A DNA stretch of 64,000 bases from Parapedobacter deserti (GTDB lineage: Bacteria > Bacteroidota > Bacteroidia > Sphingobacteriales > Sphingobacteriaceae): assembly GCF_042646065.1 (NCBI RefSeq), contig NZ_JBHRTA010000059.1:7447-71446 (forward strand), in the 5' to 3' direction. The position numbers were made by a program, and so were the translations under genes. The notes under the pieces were generated by a model. The model did not search any database, was not told the origin of the DNA, and worked only from the letters and a program-made list of their open reading frames with translations. Shown here in pieces: positions 44,401-52,301 of this stretch. Position 1 is the first letter of the stretch, and every line of letters starts with the position of its first letter.

Positions 44401-45602
44401 GATTTAAGTGCTGCTTCGTTTATATTTGCCGGCAGCCCGTCTCCGTCCAATACATGATCGCGCAAAAAAAGGAACAGGTTATTCAGTTCGCCCTGCATAT
44501 CGTTAGCCAGCAGGCTGCGTTTTGCCTGCAGCAGCAGCGACGGGAGATCAGCCTGCCCGGCAAGCTTTTCGTAGAACCGGGAAAAGCGGCGTTCGTTGCT
44601 GCCGTCGGTCAGCACCCCGTTTACCATGGCCAGAAATTCGTAGCCCGTAGCGCCCTGCACAGGCCAGTAGCTGGGAAGGGGCTCATCCTGCTGAAGGATT
44701 TTCTCAACCACGACATAGGTCTCTTCACCGACCAGTTGCCGCAGCCACGTCAGGTAACCCGCCGGGTCGGCGAGACCGTCCACATGATCTATGCGCAACC
44801 CGGTGAATACACCCTCCCGCAGCAGCTTGCTGATCATGCGATGGGTCGCGCGGAATACCCGGTAGTCGTGAACGTTGACGGCGATCAGCCCATTCACCGT
44901 GAAAAAGCGCCGGTAATTTATCCGGTGCCCGGTTTCCTGCCAATGGCAGGGCTCGTAGTATTGGCAGGCGATCACCTCCCGGACAAACGCCTCCTCGCAA
45001 TTTAACTGTTCAAGGGCCGTCTGCCAGGCATCCGGATCCACCTTGCCATGCGCACCCATCCGTTGGCGGGTAAGTTCAAGGCCTGCTGCATTAATGGGCC
45101 AATGCTGCCCGTTGTGTTCCATCACCAGCTTTCCGTCTGCCATCTGCACCGTTAACCGGCCTGCGGCGATCACCTCATCCAGGGGTGCATCAAGAAAAGG
45201 CAGCATAGGCCGGCCCGAAAAATACCGCGGAGCGGCAAAGGAGGTATCGAAATATCGGCTAAACTCCGAGTCCGGGCCGTTTTCAAGCATATCCCACAGC
45301 CAGCGGTTCTCCGGATGGAAAGCCATATGATTGGGCACAATATCCTGAATCCATCCGATACCGGCGTCGGCCAGCTCCGCGGTCACGGCCCGTAGCTGTT
45401 CGAGGGTACCTATTTCGGGGTTAACCTGCAGAAGATCGGTTTGGTCATAGCCGTGCGTGCTGCCCGGTACGGCCCCGAAAATCGGCGATGCATATATGGC
45501 CCCTACCCCCATGCGCCGCAGATAGGGAATTAGCGGCACTAAATCCGACAAGGTAAAATCCTTGTTAAACTGAATCCGATATGTCGTTGCTGGTACATTC
45601 AT
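41490..45602 (-). CDS. TreY-MalQ fusion: maltooligosyl trehalose synthase with 4-alpha-glucanotransferase
   Basis: One uninterrupted frame of 1370 residues holds two enzymes. Residues 1 to about 855 are TreY: TYRIQFNKDFTLSDLVPLI, ASPIFGAVPGSTHGYD, GLRIDHVDG (D272), VVEKIL (E300), and SATHDTKRGEDVRARL (D542). From about residue 870, MalQ begins with LLLPLFSLPGPYGVGDLG, with YSPYSTRSSMAGNTLL, LRLDHFRAFHDYWEIP (D1167), FIAEDLGDI (E1214) and FTGTHDNNT (D1268). TreY makes terminal alpha,alpha-1,1 linkage; MalQ rearranges chain length. All catalytic residues of both parts are present, and a linker of about 20 residues joins them. Confidence 0.95.
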   Translation of the reverse strand: MNVPATTYRIQFNKDFTLSDLVPLIPYLRRMGVGAIYASPIFGAVPGSTHGYDQTDLLQVNPEIGTLEQLRAVTAELADAGIGWIQDIVPNHMAFHPENRWLWDMLENGPDSEFSRYFDTSFAAPRYFSGRPMLPFLDAPLDEVIAAGRLTVQMADGKLVMEHNGQHWPINAAGLELTRQRMGAHGKVDPDAWQTALEQLNCEEAFVREVIACQYYEPCHWQETGHRINYRRFFTVNGLIAVNVHDYRVFRATHRMISKLLREGVFTGLRIDHVDGLADPAGYLTWLRQLVGEETYVVVEKILQQDEPLPSYWPVQGATGYEFLAMVNGVLTDGSNERRFSRFYEKLAGQADLPSLLLQAKRSLLANDMQGELNNLFLFLRDHVLDGDGLPANINEAALKSALASFIVHCPIYRWYGRTFPLTEQEAAEVRQTLQRAALNEPDLREELSLLESRLVPAFLTDTKQRVKDMVVFYQRCMQLTGALMAKGLEDTLMYTYHRDIGANEVGGSPMVFSIDPADFHRFMQQRAMRYPHAMNASATHDTKRGEDVRARLQTITAAPRVWTSAVKEWMRLNAPYKTNGIPDANDEYFIYQTLWGTYPMPGQPVKGYRSRLEAYLVKALREAKRHTNWTAPDEEYEAATLRFVRRILRSDTPFIQQFRALHAELTDAAIVNSLAQVVLKFTCPGVPDIYQGGEGWDLSFVDPDNRRPVDFRLRRKWQQKLEGSEGRGADAVKAWWKERHSGMLKYAVVERLAQLRRSHAALFQTGDYEPVAAKGRRKRHVLSFMRRQGGNWLLVVVPLHLPPAMTSRGSAVDRIDWGTTRIKLPAGAPTRWRNALTGEECETAHGLRLNDALGRLPIGVWTASEAPKESKRAAGLLLPLFSLPGPYGVGDLGPEALRFADYMRKAKQRYWLMLPHNPTDEGVAYSPYSTRSSMAGNTLLLSLDEFRQHGWIADSELEKHRLQPSDRVDYEKAEAVKQFFFAKAFRNYLQQWNGKEEPGFADFCTREAHWLDDYADFATLRELHQGKPWYAWPDAYRKRETQAMAAFRNEHAYELRKIKWLQYQFHLQWQRLKTYCHNAGIKLIGDLPFYINHDAADVWAHPELFSLDSRGRMAGMAGVPPDYFNTEGQAWGMPVYRWEKHAEQGYRWWADRIRKNLEFYDLLRLDHFRAFHDYWEIPKGAESAKHGEWKKGPGIALFDAIREAIESFPFIAEDLGDIHEGIYQLRDELGMPGMKVLQFAFGDDVGTNLHAPHNHAPTDVVFTGTHDNNTALGWYRDELKPEGKAQLGAYIGAGRLTPQHAVDALCRMAYASPAWLAILPVQDVLKLGSDARMNIPAAPQANWQWRLESGQLTPRLQRQLSDLVRLYGR

Positions 45603-45718
45603 AGTAATTGATTTAACCCACTAAGCGGCCGATTGTTCGGCATGCCGGTGCTTAAAAAAAACAGTACGCACAAAACAAAAATCACTGCCGGCTGTTAGCA
45701 CAAAAAAGAGGTGTTGAC

Positions 45719-45973
45719 ATGAAAACGCTTGACAGAAACCAGCTTGAACTCATGGGCTTTAATCCGCCTGAAGGCCCCTATGTTGCTAACGGGCGGCTTT
45801 ACCGTTTCTTTATCCTGCGCAACAAGCCCTGGATCGGCGTGGAGGAATACCTGCCGACAGAAACCGGCCAGCAAGGAGACAGTGAGGTGTATGCGGTAAA
45901 TTACGGTACGCACCGCGTTGAGCCCATCCATACACTTGAGGATCTGCAATACTTTTTGTACAATCATTATTGA
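45719..45973 (+). CDS. Small conserved protein of unknown function
   Basis: The 84-residue frame (MKTLDRNQLELMGFNPPEG...) has an AGAGGTG ribosome site eight bases before the ATG. It contains no membrane or motif signature beyond a Tyr/Phe-rich, beta-like pattern (GRLYRFFILRNKPWIGVEEY) and a final LEDLQYFLYNHY. It is divergent from the TreY-MalQ gene and convergent with the alcohol dehydrogenase gene, 22 bases away. Good coding texture and the ribosome site support it. Confidence 0.65.
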   Translation: MKTLDRNQLELMGFNPPEGPYVANGRLYRFFILRNKPWIGVEEYLPTETGQQGDSEVYAVNYGTHRVEPIHTLEDLQYFLYNHY

Positions 45974-45995
45974 CCGCAGGCAAAGCCTGCTCCTA

Positions 45996-47177
45996 CTAAT
46001 TGGCGGCATGCGGCATGATCACTGCCCGGATACAGCCATCCTTCCGGCCATTGAACAGCTCATATGCTTCGGGCGCCTTATCCAATGGCACGGGGTGGGT
46101 GAGCATAAATGCAGGGTCGATCTTCCCCTCGCGGATCAGTTCGAAGAGTCTCGGGACGTAGCGCTGCCCATGCATCTGTCCACCCCGCATGGTAAGCGCT
46201 TTATTGAGGAAAAGTCCCATGGGTATCTTATCGGCAAATCCGGCGTACACCCCCACCACGGATACGGTACCGCCTTTCCTGCACGCGGCGATCGCCTGGC
46301 GGAGTACCGCAGGGCGGTCTGTCTCCAGCTTGGACAGTTGTTTGACACGGTCGTAGTAGTGTTCCAAACCGGTACTGTTCGCTTCCATTCCCACGGCATC
46401 GATACAGCAATCGGGCCCACGCCCACCGGTTGATTCCTTGAGCACCTCCAGCACATCAGCATCTTTGAAGTTGATCACTTCGGCGCGGCTGTGCGTAGCT
46501 GCGGCGGCCAACCTGTAATCCACGCTGTCAATCGCGATGACCCGCTCGGCGCCCATCTGATAAGCGCACTGTATGGCCATCTGGCCCACACCGCCCGCGC
46601 CCCACACGGCTACCACATCACCGGGTTTCACTCCAGCCATCTCCGCTGCCATATATCCGGTGGGTACGCCGTCAGACACAAACACCGCCTTCTCGTCCGG
46701 AATGTCCTCAGGTATTTTGAACGCCCCATGATCTGCAAAGGGCACCCTGATGTACTCGGCATGGCTGCCGGCGTAACCGCCGAAGAGGTGCGAATAGCCG
46801 AAAATGCCTGCCGTCGGATACTGAAAAACTTTTTTCTGCATCACCCCGTTGGGATTTGAATTGTCACACAGCGACCATAGCTCGTCCTTGCAGTAGCTGC
46901 ATTCCCCGCAGCCGATGATCGACACCACCACTACCCGGTCGCCGACGGCCAATTGGTGCACCTCCTTACCGATTTCGACTACTTCCCCTACAAACTCATG
47001 GCCCAGGATGTCGCCGGCTTGCATCGACGGGATAAATCCGTTTATCAGGTGGAGATCCGAACCACACGCCGAGCTCATCGTCACCTTGACGATCGCATCG
47101 CGCGGATTCAGAATTCTCGGGTCATCTACCCGTTCTACGTTCAGGTCTCTAACCCCATTCCAACATAATGCTTTCAT
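45996..47177 (-). CDS. Zinc-dependent alcohol dehydrogenase
   Basis: 393 residues of the medium-chain dehydrogenase/reductase superfamily. Catalytic zinc: C-G-S-D (near 38) and GHEFVGEVVEIG (His/Glu near 60). Structural zinc lobe: GCGECSYCKDELWSLCDN (four Cys). NAD(P) site: VWGAGGVGQMAIQ near 190. The long, inserted C-terminal part (YYDRVKQLSKLETDRPAVLRQAI) resembles glutathione-independent formaldehyde dehydrogenase-like members. It is the last gene of an operon with the SRPBCC and DUF4142 genes upstream, suggesting aldehyde detoxification under stress. Confidence 0.9.
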   Translation of the reverse strand: MKALCWNGVRDLNVERVDDPRILNPRDAIVKVTMSSACGSDLHLINGFIPSMQAGDILGHEFVGEVVEIGKEVHQLAVGDRVVVVSIIGCGECSYCKDELWSLCDNSNPNGVMQKKVFQYPTAGIFGYSHLFGGYAGSHAEYIRVPFADHGAFKIPEDIPDEKAVFVSDGVPTGYMAAEMAGVKPGDVVAVWGAGGVGQMAIQCAYQMGAERVIAIDSVDYRLAAAATHSRAEVINFKDADVLEVLKESTGGRGPDCCIDAVGMEANSTGLEHYYDRVKQLSKLETDRPAVLRQAIAACRKGGTVSVVGVYAGFADKIPMGLFLNKALTMRGGQMHGQRYVPRLFELIREGKIDPAFMLTHPVPLDKAPEAYELFNGRKDGCIRAVIMPHAAN

Positions 47178-47191
47178 CCGTAATACATCAA

Positions 47192-47893
47192 TTAAATCAG
47201 TTTCAGCTTACCTTTTCGTTTTCCGGAGGGCTGGCCATCTGTGGTCGGTACTTCACCTGCTTCCATTACCCGCTTAAAATTGAAGATTTCATTTTCAACG
47301 ACGCCCTTAAAAAACGGATTCAGCAGTTTTGCGGTTACCGTGCCGGGGCCGCCGGCTGGCGGATGGTAACTGAAGACCACCCGTACCTCCGTCCCTTGCC
47401 TCGGTGCGTCAAAAAACTCCACTTTACCGGCGTTTCTCAGATCAGCGCCGTTGATCGATTGCCACCCGATCAGTTCGTTGGGCACATCCTTCACGATCTC
47501 GGCGTCCCACTCGATGCTGCCGCCCGTCCCGGGTATTTCCGCGATCCAGTGCGATTTTTTGGCGTCCATCACTCGTACCTCCCGCAGGTGGGACATAAAT
47601 GAAGGCAGCTTATCGAGTGCCCGCCAAAATTGGTACACCGCTTCCCTTGGCCTGTTTACGGTCATTACGGCCTTGATATTGATCGCCGGATTATGGATGT
47701 CCTTTTTGCCGATTGACCGGCTGATCGGGCAGTACCCGATGCCGCCACGGACAAGCAGGTAACCACTTGCAACCAGCGCCGGCACGGACTGGTAGCTTAA
47801 GTGCTTCATGCCCCGGGATAGCAAATATGCACCCAGTGCCACAGAAGCAACCCGCTCAGCCGTGCCGACGTTTTTAGTGATTTTCTCGCTCAT
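47192..47893 (-). CDS. YgaP-like membrane segment plus SRPBCC (polyketide-cyclase-like) domain
   Basis: The 233-residue protein has an N-terminal DUF2892-like part (residues 1-65: NVGTAERVASVALGAYLLSRG and a second hydrophobic stretch) and an SRPBCC domain from about residue 73 (VMTVNRPREAVYQFWRALDKLPSFMSHLREVRV, SIEWDAEIVKDVPNELIGWQS, GTEVRVVFSYHPPAG). It probably binds a hydrophobic small molecule near the membrane. The same fusion is common in stress islands of this phylum. Position: 14 bases before the dehydrogenase gene. Confidence 0.85.
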   Translation of the reverse strand: MSEKITKNVGTAERVASVALGAYLLSRGMKHLSYQSVPALVASGYLLVRGGIGYCPISRSIGKKDIHNPAINIKAVMTVNRPREAVYQFWRALDKLPSFMSHLREVRVMDAKKSHWIAEIPGTGGSIEWDAEIVKDVPNELIGWQSINGADLRNAGKVEFFDAPRQGTEVRVVFSYHPPAGGPGTVTAKLLNPFFKGVVENEIFNFKRVMEAGEVPTTDGQPSGKRKGKLKLI

Positions 47894-47905
47894 GTTTATC
47901 CATTT

Positions 47906-48430
47906 TTACGGATTGATCTGTGCGTCCAGTGCGCGGGCATCCCGCAGGTGGTCACGCAACGCAGGCAATTTCCCTGCTGCCCACTCCCTCAGGTCGGCAT
48001 CCAGCACACCGTTGGGTCCTGATGCACGCTCAAACAGCGACACCGCTTCCTCATGTGAGATCACCATCATCCGAGCGAACTCCCGGTCAAACGGCGCGCC
48101 TTCGAGCACCATCAGCTCATCCAGACGTTCTTGTTCCTTTGCCATCAGGTTATCCGGCACGTTCCATCCCTTGGTTGTAGCCAGGGCGGCCAGTTCGATA
48201 CCTGCCTGTCCATGGTCCATCACCATATGATTTCCGTAATCGATTACCCGATCATCAGCTCCCTGATCCTGGGCAAGCTCGCCGGCTTCAATCTCGAAGC
48301 GGTTACTACTCGCCGCCATGGTTACGAACTCCTGGTTCTGCATCCGTTCCATGTCGTCATCGTCATCCTTACAGGCGCCCGCTACTACGATGCAGGGCAG
48401 CACTAACCATAATAAATTCGTCTTTTTCAT
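47906..48430 (-). CDS. DUF4142 lipoprotein
   Basis: 174 residues with a lipoprotein signal (VVAGACKDDDDD, Cys near 20) and the DUF4142 four-helix-bundle pattern: NQEFVTMAASSNRFEIEAGEL, VIDYGNHMVMDHGQAGIEL, LDELMVLEGAPFDREFARMMV, SHEEAVSLFERAS. The family is ferritin-like in fold, periplasmic, of unproven function. It is the first gene of the three-gene operon, 12 bases before the SRPBCC gene. Confidence 0.9.
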   Translation of the reverse strand: MKKTNLLWLVLPCIVVAGACKDDDDDMERMQNQEFVTMAASSNRFEIEAGELAQDQGADDRVIDYGNHMVMDHGQAGIELAALATTKGWNVPDNLMAKEQERLDELMVLEGAPFDREFARMMVISHEEAVSLFERASGPNGVLDADLREWAAGKLPALRDHLRDARALDAQINP

Positions 48431-48712
48431 GATAATCCTATATTTGTTCTCGTTTACAGGCTACATCATACTAAGTCTATTCCAAACCCGAATTTCCCGC
48501 TCTTTACCGCAAATGTTGCGCTCGTCGGCCCCATTACCGCAATGCAGTGTAAACCGTTGCGGAGTCAGCATCGTTAAAACCGAACAACTGGTTGGCGATT
48601 TAGGACACTACCGTTTCTGGCAGGCCCGTTTAGGCCCTTTCACGGTTTGGCCTGAATTTTTCGATACAGTCAGCGTGTTAGAAACGAATTAGGTAACCAA
48701 AAATTAAAACTT

Positions 48713-49105
48713 ATGAGATTTATTAGTCGAAAATTCCATGCTGTATTGGATTATATAGTAGGGATACTACTTATCGCAGCCCCCTGGCTGCTCGGGTTTG
48801 CAGATGTCGAGCCAGCCATGTGGGTTCCGGTCATCATCGGTATCGCCATTATCGGGATGTCGATCTTTACAGACTATGAAGGCGGAGCCGTAAAAGCCAT
48901 TCCGATGGGCGCCCACCTGACGATGGACGTCATTGCCGGTTTGATACTGGCCGCGTCGCCCTGGCTGTTCGGATTTGCTGACCAAGTGTTCTGGCCGCAC
49001 CTGATCGTGGGGATTCTGGAGGTCGGTGCCGGATTGTTTACCGTTTCTGCCTCGCAGCATTCGCGGACAAACAACCACCGGAGCGAACTGCGCGGTGCCC
49101 ACTAA
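48713..49105 (+). CDS. SPW-repeat membrane protein (copy 2)
   Basis: 130 residues, four membrane helices and two SPW-type motifs: IAAPWLLGFADVEPAMW (first copy degenerated to A-P-W) and LAASPWLFGFADQVFWPH. Both N-terminus and loop (TDYEGGAVKAIPMGAHL) are closely similar to the copy at 38909. A perfect terminator follows, so the gene is transcribed alone. Confidence 0.88.
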   Translation: MRFISRKFHAVLDYIVGILLIAAPWLLGFADVEPAMWVPVIIGIAIIGMSIFTDYEGGAVKAIPMGAHLTMDVIAGLILAASPWLFGFADQVFWPHLIVGILEVGAGLFTVSASQHSRTNNHRSELRGAH

Positions 49106-49131
49106 TTTATCCCACGCCACCGCCGCTTACG

Positions 49132-49168
49132 CCTAAAAGCACATCAGTGTGCTTTTAGGTGTTTTTTT
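49132..49168 (+). terminator. Terminator after SPW copy 2
   Basis: A 12-bp perfect stem, CCTAAAAGCACA with TGTGCTTTTAGG, loop TCAG, then TG and seven T residues. Confidence 0.92.
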
Positions 49169-49186
49169 CATCCCGTCCAATAAATT

Positions 49187-49450
49187 ATGTCGAAGATGAC
49201 CAACTTAGGCAATGACATCATAACCATCCTGAACAAGCGCTATGCACCAAATACCATGGTCGAAACAAGCTATAAGAACCTCGATCTCGCCTTCAAAACC
49301 GACGATCAGGGCGTTCCGATATTGCTGTTTATTGGAAAAAAAGACGAACAGGGGCATATCAAAGGCGAGCGGTACGCCAGGCGTCTGAAAAAATCAGGAG
49401 ACGGCACACTACTGAAAGACCATTGGGACCATAAGGGGAAAGCAACGTGA
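49187..49450 (+). CDS. Small basic protein of unknown function
   Basis: 87 residues with many Lys, Asp and Gly residues (NNLGNDIITILNKRY-like start; LAFKTDDQGVPILLFIGKKD; LKDHWDHKGKAT end). It is hydrophilic and probably cytoplasmic; no family is recognised. It lies after a strong terminator and 22 bases before the DUF4136-like lipoprotein, so these two may share a transcript. Confidence 0.65.
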   Translation: MSKMTNLGNDIITILNKRYAPNTMVETSYKNLDLAFKTDDQGVPILLFIGKKDEQGHIKGERYARRLKKSGDGTLLKDHWDHKGKAT

Positions 49451-49472
49451 TAACGATTAAAAAAATAAAGAC

Positions 49473-50144
49473 ATGAAAGCACAGACATCAGGAAGAGCCT
49501 TATCAGTTATAGTTTTATGCATGCTGATAGTTGCCTGCGGCACAACCACCCGCATCACCGGATCATGGAAAGATCCAGCTGTCGATGCCAGTACAGGCGA
49601 AAGCAAGCGTGTGTTGGTGACGGCGTTGAGCCGCAACATTGAAGTACGCACGAAGCTGGAAGACGCCCTCGCCGCAAAAGCTGCCGAGCTAGGTATCAGC
49701 GCAGTAAAGAGTTCGGATATTTTTTCACCCGACTTCTTCCATGAAATCCCGCCGCGGGACGAACTGTTTGACAGAATACGGCAAACCGGCGTGGATGCCA
49801 TCCTGACGGTTTCTCTCATTGATACCGAAAGCGAAACCCGGCACGTCCGTGGCACGGCCCGATACGCGCCGTTCCCCATGTACAATTGGTACGGCGGCTT
49901 TTATTCGTACTTCAACTATTGGCACCCCATCATGTTCGATCCGGGGTATTATGTCACAGATAAAACTTATTTTCTGGAAACCAACCTTTATGATGCAGAT
50001 ACTGACCGGCTGATCTGGTCAGCGCAGTCCGAAACCGTCAATCCGGCAAGCATAGATGCCTTTGCCCGGGAATATCCGGAGGTATTGTTGGAACGGATGG
50101 TCAAGGACGGGTTGCTGCTTCAGCAACCGACAAGCGGAAACTAA
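49473..50144 (+). CDS. DUF4136-like envelope lipoprotein
   Basis: 223 residues with lipobox LIVACGTTT (Cys near 23) and a following beta-rich domain with TRITGSWKDPAV, VLVTALSRNIEVRTKLEDAL, DAILTVSLIDTESE and LYDADTDRLIWSAQSETVNP. The latter segment is typical of DUF4136/LPP20-like lipoproteins, which sit in the outer membrane with unknown role. A Tyr/Trp-rich insert (about 136-155) is unusual. A strong terminator follows the gene. Confidence 0.75.
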   Translation: MKAQTSGRALSVIVLCMLIVACGTTTRITGSWKDPAVDASTGESKRVLVTALSRNIEVRTKLEDALAAKAAELGISAVKSSDIFSPDFFHEIPPRDELFDRIRQTGVDAILTVSLIDTESETRHVRGTARYAPFPMYNWYGGFYSYFNYWHPIMFDPGYYVTDKTYFLETNLYDADTDRLIWSAQSETVNPASIDAFAREYPEVLLERMVKDGLLLQQPTSGN

Positions 50145-50185
50145 CACCGGCGGCCAATGAGTTAGTTGGTACCGGCCAAAAAAAA

Positions 50186-50217
50186 CTGCCCTGCCGATTG
50201 TGATCCGGGCAGGGCAG
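50186..50217. terminator. Bidirectional terminator between lipoprotein and catalase genes
   Basis: Ten-bp perfect stem CTGCCCTGCC / GGCAGGGCAG; a run of A on the left gives the T-run on the minus strand, for the catalase transcript; it can also stop the plus-strand transcript. Confidence 0.85.
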
Positions 50218-50254
50218 GAATTGTTTGCTCTTACAAATTTATTATATTTTCTTA

Positions 50255-51100
50255 CTACATCTTCATCTTCGGGTCAAGCTGCTCTTTCTGCGCATACCCC
50301 TCTTTTACCGGCGGTGCCAACACGGGTTCCTGCCCCATCGCCCGGAGATGTTCAAATGTAAACTGCCCTTTACCGTCGATTGAGGGACCGGTGCTCCACC
50401 TTGCGTTCGGGTTTCCGGGTCTTTCAATGTTCGTCGAGATAAACGAATAGTTAACTTCCTGATTTTCCAGTTCCTGCGGGAAACTGTTGGGTATTGGATG
50501 TACACCTTCCACGCCGCCAAGCTCTTCCAATACGGCCAGCCACTGATTTTGATGCATGGCATCCCTTGCGATCAGGAAGGCCAGCATATCTTTCATTCCG
50601 GGGTCGGTGGTAGACTGCCACAACCGGGTAGCCAACGTGCGGCCTGTAGCTTCAGCCATTACATTGGCATACATGTCTGCAGCAAGGTTGCCGCTCGCCA
50701 CGATCCATGACCCGTTGAACGGCACCCCATTCGCGTCAGTCGCCATCGCCGCAAGCCCGGCCGACAGGTAGTGTCTGGGGTCCATGCCGCCCATAATCTG
50801 CTCGACGATCGGATTTTCCGATACCATCTTATCGATGACATCGCCCTTGGCACCTTCCAGGTTGAGCGCGACGGCTGTGCACAGCATTTCGATGTGCGAG
50901 ATCTCCTCCGTTCCGGTCTCCAGCAACATATCCCTGTACTTGCTCGGGCCGCGGTTGCCCCATGCCTGAAACAGGTATTGCAGACTCACCCGCATTTCCC
51001 CTTCGATCCCCCCGATGGCCTGTTGCAAAAGCCGGGCGAATTGCGGGTCGGGTTTCTCTACACGTACCTGGTACTGCAATTTTTTTTCGTGATAAAACAT
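50255..51100 (-). CDS. Manganese catalase
   Basis: 281-residue dimanganese catalase, which dismutates H2O2 in the cytoplasm. Ligand motifs of the four-helix bundle: AIGGIEGEMRVSLQYLFQA (Glu), TGTEEISHIEMLCTAVALN (Glu and His), ANVMAEATGRTLATRLW (Glu), and IARDAMHQNQWLAVLEEL (His). The C-terminus from about residue 210 is an extended tail (FPQELENQEVNYSFIST...) as in other non-haem catalases. It stands alone and is terminated by a strong hairpin. In this neighbourhood it fits oxidative-stress defence. Confidence 0.95.
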   Translation of the reverse strand: MFYHEKKLQYQVRVEKPDPQFARLLQQAIGGIEGEMRVSLQYLFQAWGNRGPSKYRDMLLETGTEEISHIEMLCTAVALNLEGAKGDVIDKMVSENPIVEQIMGGMDPRHYLSAGLAAMATDANGVPFNGSWIVASGNLAADMYANVMAEATGRTLATRLWQSTTDPGMKDMLAFLIARDAMHQNQWLAVLEELGGVEGVHPIPNSFPQELENQEVNYSFISTNIERPGNPNARWSTGPSIDGKGQFTFEHLRAMGQEPVLAPPVKEGYAQKEQLDPKMKM

Positions 51101-51335
51101 AACTACTTCGTTAACGGTGAAACTTATTGATGTATAACTCCGAGCTTGTTTTCACAACCACTATTCCACAAAGCCGTATGCCTGTAAGATAGCGCGACAA
51201 TAAGCATCAAACGCCATAAGGTTGCCCATACGCACTGAGACGCAGCACGCAGCGCCGAAAGCGCTGTACTGAAAACAGCATACCTTGTTCAGAATACAAG
51301 ATAGTGCGGCAAATAGACCCTACACTGCATCGGCG

Positions 51336-51716
51336 TTAACGGTCAGCTTCCAGCGGCATCGACACCCATTCTTTGGCGGATTGGAAATCATCTAGCGCGT
51401 AGCACCGGATTTCGCCGTGAACAAGTGGGCTCAGCGCTTTGTATGCGGTCCTGAGCCAACGCTGGTCGGAGACGATAGCCATGCGGTTCCATCTGCTGAA
51501 GTGTTTAAAGCTGATTTTCAGGTAATCCAGGAACGCCGCCAGGCTGTAATTCTCCATTCCGGTCTCCATCAGAATGACAAAATTGATATTACCGTAGCGG
51601 GCGGCAACCTCATCCACCCGCGCCATCACCACGTTTTCGTATTCCGCTTTCTTCACCTCACCGGCTGCGCGGTAAGCCACCACGTGGTCAGGGAAATCGG
51701 TCATCAGTGTTACCAT
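51336..51716 (-). CDS. SpoIIAA-like STAS-fold protein
   Basis: From the ATG at 51716 the product has 126 residues (MVTLMTDFPDHVVAYRAAG). The pattern DHVVAYRAAGEVKKAEYENVV, INFVILMETGMENYSLAAFLDYLK, FKHFSRWNRMAIVSD and IRCYALDDFQSAKEWV matches SpoIIAA-like (DUF3478) proteins. The fold is STAS-like; no Ser phospho-site is apparent at the canonical position. The role may be lipid or anti-sigma related, both inferential. A 235-base gap before it has only small hairpins (e.g. CAGCGC/GCGCTG, 51250-51266). Confidence 0.82.
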   Translation of the reverse strand: MVTLMTDFPDHVVAYRAAGEVKKAEYENVVMARVDEVAARYGNINFVILMETGMENYSLAAFLDYLKISFKHFSRWNRMAIVSDQRWLRTAYKALSPLVHGEIRCYALDDFQSAKEWVSMPLEADR

Positions 51717-51821
51717 AGTACATCGTTGTTTTACCCAATAGGGTAGACAATTCCGTACCATTCTTGGGCCGTCGGCCATTTAATGGCATGACAATGGCAA
51801 TTATGCAGGAAAAGACGCAGT

Positions 51822-52301
51822 ATGAACGATCGGGATTTGGCGCGCGCCACAGCTGCCGGCATCATGGGCACTAGTACGATGACCTTTTTCAGTTACTTGG
51901 CTTCCAGTGCTGTCGGGGACAATTTCAGGGAGCCTGTACTGCTCGATGGTTTAATACGCGGCACCCTGCTGCCCGCGCGGAGCCGTATCGCCCGACCGGC
52001 GGGTTGGGCCTTGCACTACGCGATGGGGTGTTCGCTGGCTAACCTGTTCCATTATAGCTGGAAGCGCAGCCATACCAAGCCCACGCTGTTACGCGCATTG
52101 CTGTACGGCGGTTGCAGCGGCCTTGCGGCCATCGCTTGGTGGCACACCGCCTTCCGGCTGCACCCCAACCCACCGCACGTCCGGATGCCTTTTTACATCC
52201 AATTAGTTGCCGCCCATCTGATTTACAGCATGTCGGTGGCACGGGTATGCTCAGCAAGTGTCCAGTCCTCCATAAAAACACGTCGTCATGAAAAGAAGTA
52301 A
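51822..52301 (+). CDS. Membrane protein of unknown family
   Basis: 159 residues with about four hydrophobic helices (AAGIMGTSTMTFFSYLAS, WALHYAMGCSLANLFHY, YGGCSGLAAIAWW, and IQLVAAHLIYSMSVARV) and a basic tail. Conserved-looking polar residues lie in the helices (H in WALHYAMG, H in AAHLIY). No family is recognised. Its end overlaps the start of the SDR lipoprotein gene by 14 bases, so the two are probably co-transcribed. Confidence 0.75.
   Translation: MNDRDLARATAAGIMGTSTMTFFSYLASSAVGDNFREPVLLDGLIRGTLLPARSRIARPAGWALHYAMGCSLANLFHYSWKRSHTKPTLLRALLYGGCSGLAAIAWWHTAFRLHPNPPHVRMPFYIQLVAAHLIYSMSVARVCSASVQSSIKTRRHEKK

Noticed and set aside
51101..51335. Possible non-coding RNA in the gap upstream of the manganese catalase
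   Set aside because: Small hairpins exist (51250-51266, 51284-51300), but no T-run, promoter or known RNA structure supports a gene.
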